Shown one piece after another: positions 61,010 to 64,000 of a stretch of DNA of 64,000 nucleotides. Where the stretch lies: contig NZ_CP108458.1 in the NCBI RefSeq assembly GCF_036242395.1, positions 5,270,001-5,334,000 on the forward strand, read 5' to 3'. The position numbers and the translations under genes were made by a program. The stretch's first letter is position 1; each line of letters begins with the position of its first letter. The notes below the pieces were generated by a model. That model made no database searches. It was not told the origin of the DNA and saw only the letters and a program-made list of their open reading frames with translations. The stretch comes from Kitasatospora sp. NBC_01266 (GTDB taxonomy: Bacteria; Actinomycetota; Actinomycetes; Streptomycetales; Streptomycetaceae).

Positions 61010-62047
61010 TCAGAAGTCGTCGTCGAAGGCCACCGTGCCCTCGACGGCCACCTGGTAGGCGGAGACCCGGCGCTCGAAGAAGTTCGTCAGCTCCTGGACG
61101 TTCTGCAGCTCCATGAAGCCGAACGGGTTGGTCGAGCCGTAGCGGATCGGCATGCCCAGGCGGGCCAGCCGCTGGTCGGCGACGGCCTCCAGGTACTGGC
61201 GCATCGAGTCGGTGTTCATGCCGGGCAGGCCCTCGCCGCACAGGTCGCGGGCGAACTGCAGCTCGGCCTCGACCGCCTCCTCGAGCATCTCGGTGACCTG
61301 CTTGGCCATCACGTCGTCGAAGAGGTCGGGCTCCTCCTCGCGGACCGTGTCCACCACCGAGAAGGCGAAGTCCATGTGCATGGACTCGTCGCGGAAGACC
61401 CAGTTGGTGCCGGTGGCCAGGCCGTGCAGCAGGCCGCGGCTGCGGAACCAGTACACGTAGGCGAAGGCGCCGTAGAAGAAGAGGCCCTCGACGCAGGCGG
61501 CGAAGCAGATCAGGTTGAGCAGGAAGGCCCGGCGGTCGTCCTTGGTCTGCAGCGACTCGAGGTGGTCGACCGCGTTCATGTACTTGAAGCAGAACTGGGC
61601 CTTCTGGTGGATGGAGGGGATGTTCTCCACCGCGGCGAAGGCGGCGTTGCGGTCGTCCGGGTCGGGCAGGTAGGTGTCCAGCAGCGTCAGGTAGAACTGG
61701 ACGTGCACGGCCTCCTCGAAAAGCTGCCGGGACAGGTAGAGCCGGGCCTCCGGGGAGTTGATGTGCTTGTAGAGGCTCAGCACCACGTTGTTGGCGACGA
61801 TCGAGTCACCGGTGGCGAAGAAGGCGACCAGACGGCCGATCATGTGCCGCTCGCCCTCGCTCAGCTTGGCGAGGTCGGCGACGTCGGAGTGCAGGTCCAC
61901 CTCCTCCACGGTCCAGGTGTTCTTGATCGCGTCGCGGTAGCGGTCGTAGAACGACGGGTAGCGCATCGGACGCAGGGTCAGCTCGAAGCCCGGGTCGAGC
62001 AGCATCTTCTGGCGGCCCTCGGACTGGTCAAGGGGGGCGGAGCTCAC
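61010..62047 (-). CDS. nrdB: Class Ia ribonucleotide reductase, beta subunit
   Basis: A 345-residue diiron protein. Metal ligands are Asp81, Glu112, His115, Glu187, Glu221 and His224; the radical tyrosine is Tyr119 (EAVHVQFY, four residues after the histidine). The C-terminal tail, ending VAFDDDF, would dock to the alpha subunit. It provides the tyrosyl radical for reduction of ribonucleotides. Start is GTG at 62045-62047, overlapping the nrdA stop by four bases. Confidence 0.95.
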   Translation of the reverse strand: MSSAPLDQSEGRQKMLLDPGFELTLRPMRYPSFYDRYRDAIKNTWTVEEVDLHSDVADLAKLSEGERHMIGRLVAFFATGDSIVANNVVLSLYKHINSPEARLYLSRQLFEEAVHVQFYLTLLDTYLPDPDDRNAAFAAVENIPSIHQKAQFCFKYMNAVDHLESLQTKDDRRAFLLNLICFAACVEGLFFYGAFAYVYWFRSRGLLHGLATGTNWVFRDESMHMDFAFSVVDTVREEEPDLFDDVMAKQVTEMLEEAVEAELQFARDLCGEGLPGMNTDSMRQYLEAVADQRLARLGMPIRYGSTNPFGFMELQNVQELTNFFERRVSAYQVAVEGTVAFDDDF

Positions 62048-64000
62048 TGGCAGGCCTCGCAGGACTCGGGGTTCTCCAGGGAGCAGGCGATGGCGGCGGC
62101 CTGCTCCTCAGCGGTCATGGTGGGGGAGGGGACAGTGACCGCCGGACGGGCGGCGCCGGAGGCGGCCTGGGCGATCCGGGTGGCCGGGCGCGAGCGCAGG
62201 TAGTAGGTGGTCTTCAGACCGACCTTCCAGGCGTAGGCGTACATCGAGCTGAGCTTGCCGATGGTGGGCGCGGCCATGAAGAGGTTGAGCGACTGGCTCT
62301 GGTCCAGGTACGGCTGACGGGCGGCGGCCAGGTCGATCAGCGCGCGCTGCGGCAGCTCCCAGGCGGTGCGGTAGCGCGAGCGCAGCTCGGCCGGCAGCCA
62401 GGAGAGCTCCTGCACCGAGCCGTTGGCGTCGCGCAGCGCGTCCCGGGTCTGCTGGTCCCAGACGCCCAGCTCCTTCAGCTCGCGCACCAGGTACGGGTTG
62501 ACCTGGAGGAACTCGCCGGAGAGGGTCTCGCGCTTGAACAGGTTGGAGACCTGCGGCTCGATGCACTCGTAGACGCCGGCGATCGAGGCGATGGTCGCGG
62601 TCGGTGCGATCGCCAGCAGCAGCGAGTTGCGCAGGCCGGTGCGGGCGATCGTGCCGCGCAGCGCCGTCCAGCGCTCGGTCCACTGCGGGGTGGCGTCGGC
62701 GAAGTGGTCGATGTGCAGCTGGCCGCGGGCGGCGCGGGTCTCGGCGTAGGCCGGGTGCTGCCCGAACTGCTCGGCCAGCTCGCTGGAGCGCTCGTAGGCG
62801 GTCAGCATGATCCGCTCGGCGATCAGCGTGGAGAGCCGCTTGGCCTCGGCGGAGTCGAAGTCCAGGCCGAGCCGGAAGAAGACGTCCTGCAGGCCCATCA
62901 CGCCCAGGCCCACCGGCCGCCAGCGGGAGTTGGAGGTGGCGGCCTCGGTGGTCGGGTAGAAGTTGATGTCCACCACCCGGTCCAGGAAGGTCACGGCGGT
63001 GCGCACGGTGGCGTCCAGCCGGGCCCAGTCCATGGCGTTCACCAGGTCGGCGGCGGTGGCGCCGGCGGCCACGTGGGCACCGAGGTTGACCGAGCCCAGG
63101 TTGCAGACCGCGGTCTCGGAGTCGTCGGTGACCTCCAGGATCTCGGTGCACAGGTTGGAGGAGTGCACCGTGCGGCCGGGCAGCGCGGTCTGGTTGGCGG
63201 CGCGGTTGGCGGCGTCCTTGAAGGTCATCCAGCCGTTGCCGGTCTGCGCCAGGGTGCGCATCATCCGGGCGTACAGGGTCTGCGCCGGGATGGTGCGGAC
63301 CGCCTTGCCGGCCAACTCGGCCTTGCGGTAGGCCTCGTCGAACTCCTCGCCCCACAGGTCGACCAGCTCGGGCACGTCGGCCGGCGAGAAGAGCGACCAG
63401 TCGGCGTTGGCGTTGACCCGGCGCATGAACTCGTCCGGGATCCAGTGCGCCAGGTTGAGGTTGTGGGTGCGGCGGGCCTCTTCGCCGGTGTTGTCGCGCA
63501 GTTCGAGGAACTCCTCGATGTCCGCGTGCCAGGTCTCCAGGTAGACGCAGGCCGCGCCCTTGCGGCGGCCGCCCTGGTTGACCGCGGCGACCGAGGAGTC
63601 CAGGGTGCGCAGGAACGGCACGATGCCGTTGGACTTGCCGTTGGTGCCGCGGATCAGGCTGCCGCGCGAGCGGATCCGGGTGTAGGACAGGCCGATGCCG
63701 CCGGCGTGCTTGGAGAGCCGGGCGATCTGGGCGTACCGGGAGTAGATCGAGTCCAGGTTGTCCAGCGGCGAGTCCAGCAGGTAGCAGCTGGACATCTGCG
63801 GGTGCCGGGTACCGGAGTTGAACAGGGTGGGCGAGCTGGTCAGGTACTCCAGGCGGCTCATCAGCCGGTAGAGCTCGGCGACCTCGGCCACCGACTGCTC
63901 GCTGTCGCCCACCGCCAGGCCGCAGGCGACCCGGAGCAGGAAGTGCTGCGGGCGCTCCACCACCTTGCGGGTGATCGGGTGACGCAGCAGGTAGCGGGAC
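62044..64000 (-). CDS. nrdA: Class Ia ribonucleotide reductase, alpha subunit (C-terminal part; 5' end outside window)
   Basis: About 652 codons are visible, reading in from base 64000. Catalytic features: the MSSCYLLDSPL cysteine, SNLCTEI (substrate-radical Asn, Cys, Glu), AVCNLGSVNL (second redox Cys) and the KTTYYLRSR tyrosine pair of the radical pathway. The C-terminal CEAC is the redox shuttle. The N-terminal ATP-cone region is beyond the edge. Together with nrdB it supplies deoxynucleotides. In streptomycetes this locus is usually repressed by NrdR and regulated by cobalamin through its upstream leader; that part is not visible. Confidence 0.95.
   Translation of the reverse strand, partial: SRYLLRHPITRKVVERPQHFLLRVACGLAVGDSEQSVAEVAELYRLMSRLEYLTSSPTLFNSGTRHPQMSSCYLLDSPLDNLDSIYSRYAQIARLSKHAGGIGLSYTRIRSRGSLIRGTNGKSNGIVPFLRTLDSSVAAVNQGGRRKGAACVYLETWHADIEEFLELRDNTGEEARRTHNLNLAHWIPDEFMRRVNANADWSLFSPADVPELVDLWGEEFDEAYRKAELAGKAVRTIPAQTLYARMMRTLAQTGNGWMTFKDAANRAANQTALPGRTVHSSNLCTEILEVTDDSETAVCNLGSVNLGAHVAAGATAADLVNAMDWARLDATVRTAVTFLDRVVDINFYPTTEAATSNSRWRPVGLGVMGLQDVFFRLGLDFDSAEAKRLSTLIAERIMLTAYERSSELAEQFGQHPAYAETRAARGQLHIDHFADATPQWTERWTALRGTIARTGLRNSLLLAIAPTATIASIAGVYECIEPQVSNLFKRETLSGEFLQVNPYLVRELKELGVWDQQTRDALRDANGSVQELSWLPAELRSRYRTAWELPQRALIDLAAARQPYLDQSQSLNLFMAAPTIGKLSSMYAYAWKVGLKTTYYLRSRPATRIAQAASGAARPAVTVPSPTMTAEEQAAAIACSLENPESCEACQ

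Overview
The window is very GC-rich, with a strong G/C third-position bias, frequent GTG/TTG starts and GGAGG-type ribosome binding sites. It carries a wblC/whiB7 gene, a sigR-rsrA pair, mycoredoxin and DasR-type chitinase operators. Together these indicate a chromosomal core segment of a Streptomycetaceae actinomycete (Streptomyces/Kitasatospora-like). No phage, transposase, integrase or CRISPR array was seen. Genus and species cannot be fixed from the sequence alone.

Layout. 1-9 kb: the 5' part of a membrane/pseudokinase gene, an alkyltransferase-like protein, and two large helicase-nucleases forming an AdnAB-type double-strand-break resection pair. 9-19 kb: a SpoIIE-type phosphatase, an EEP-family hydrolase, a PadR regulator with its ABC transporter, an M20 dipeptidase, NudC and a GntR regulator. 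19-24 kb: mycoredoxin, UvrD2, then the antibiotic-response activator wblC behind a long leader with an upstream ORF and a strong intrinsic terminator, followed by a small gene overlapping wblC. 24-37 kb: an ABC1 kinase, an orphan E1-like protein, a zinc peptidase, a Nudix hydrolase, a zincin-like protein, an NAD-dependent epimerase, moaE, a small membrane protein, a PDZ/Lon-type protease, a PPA1309-family protein and a UPF0182 membrane protein. Much of 2-37 kb matches, from memory, the Rv3193c-Rv3202c neighbourhood of Mycobacterium tuberculosis.

37-43.5 kb: initiator tRNA-Met, then what looks like an accessory chitin-utilisation cassette: a SARP/NB-ARC regulator and two secreted GH18 chitinases. 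The regulator and the first chitinase share the same promoter module with a DasR-like operator. 43.7-47.4 kb: a Sel1-repeat protein and a catalase with a PerR/Fur-like box. 47.4-52.6 kb (minus strand): hisN, a Uma2-family protein, an SMR exporter, rsgA, aroA and an M50 peptidase. 52.7-55.6 kb: an SRAP protein, an alpha/beta hydrolase, and the thiol-stress sigma factor sigR with its zinc anti-sigma rsrA. 55.9-64 kb: an HD-GYP protein and a degenerate HD partner, a TPR protein, peptide deformylase with a His-rich N-terminus, and the class Ia ribonucleotide reductase genes nrdB and nrdA (nrdA cut by the window end).

Themes: DNA break repair and nucleotide supply (AdnAB, UvrD2, SRAP, NrdAB), thiol/oxidative stress (sigR-rsrA, mycoredoxin, catalase, NudC) and response to ribosome-targeting antibiotics (wblC). 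The main unexplained non-coding signals are the wblC leader, a 14-bp array of DnaA-box-like repeats at 26.7 kb, and scattered perfect DnaA boxes at 19.7 and 51.8 kb.
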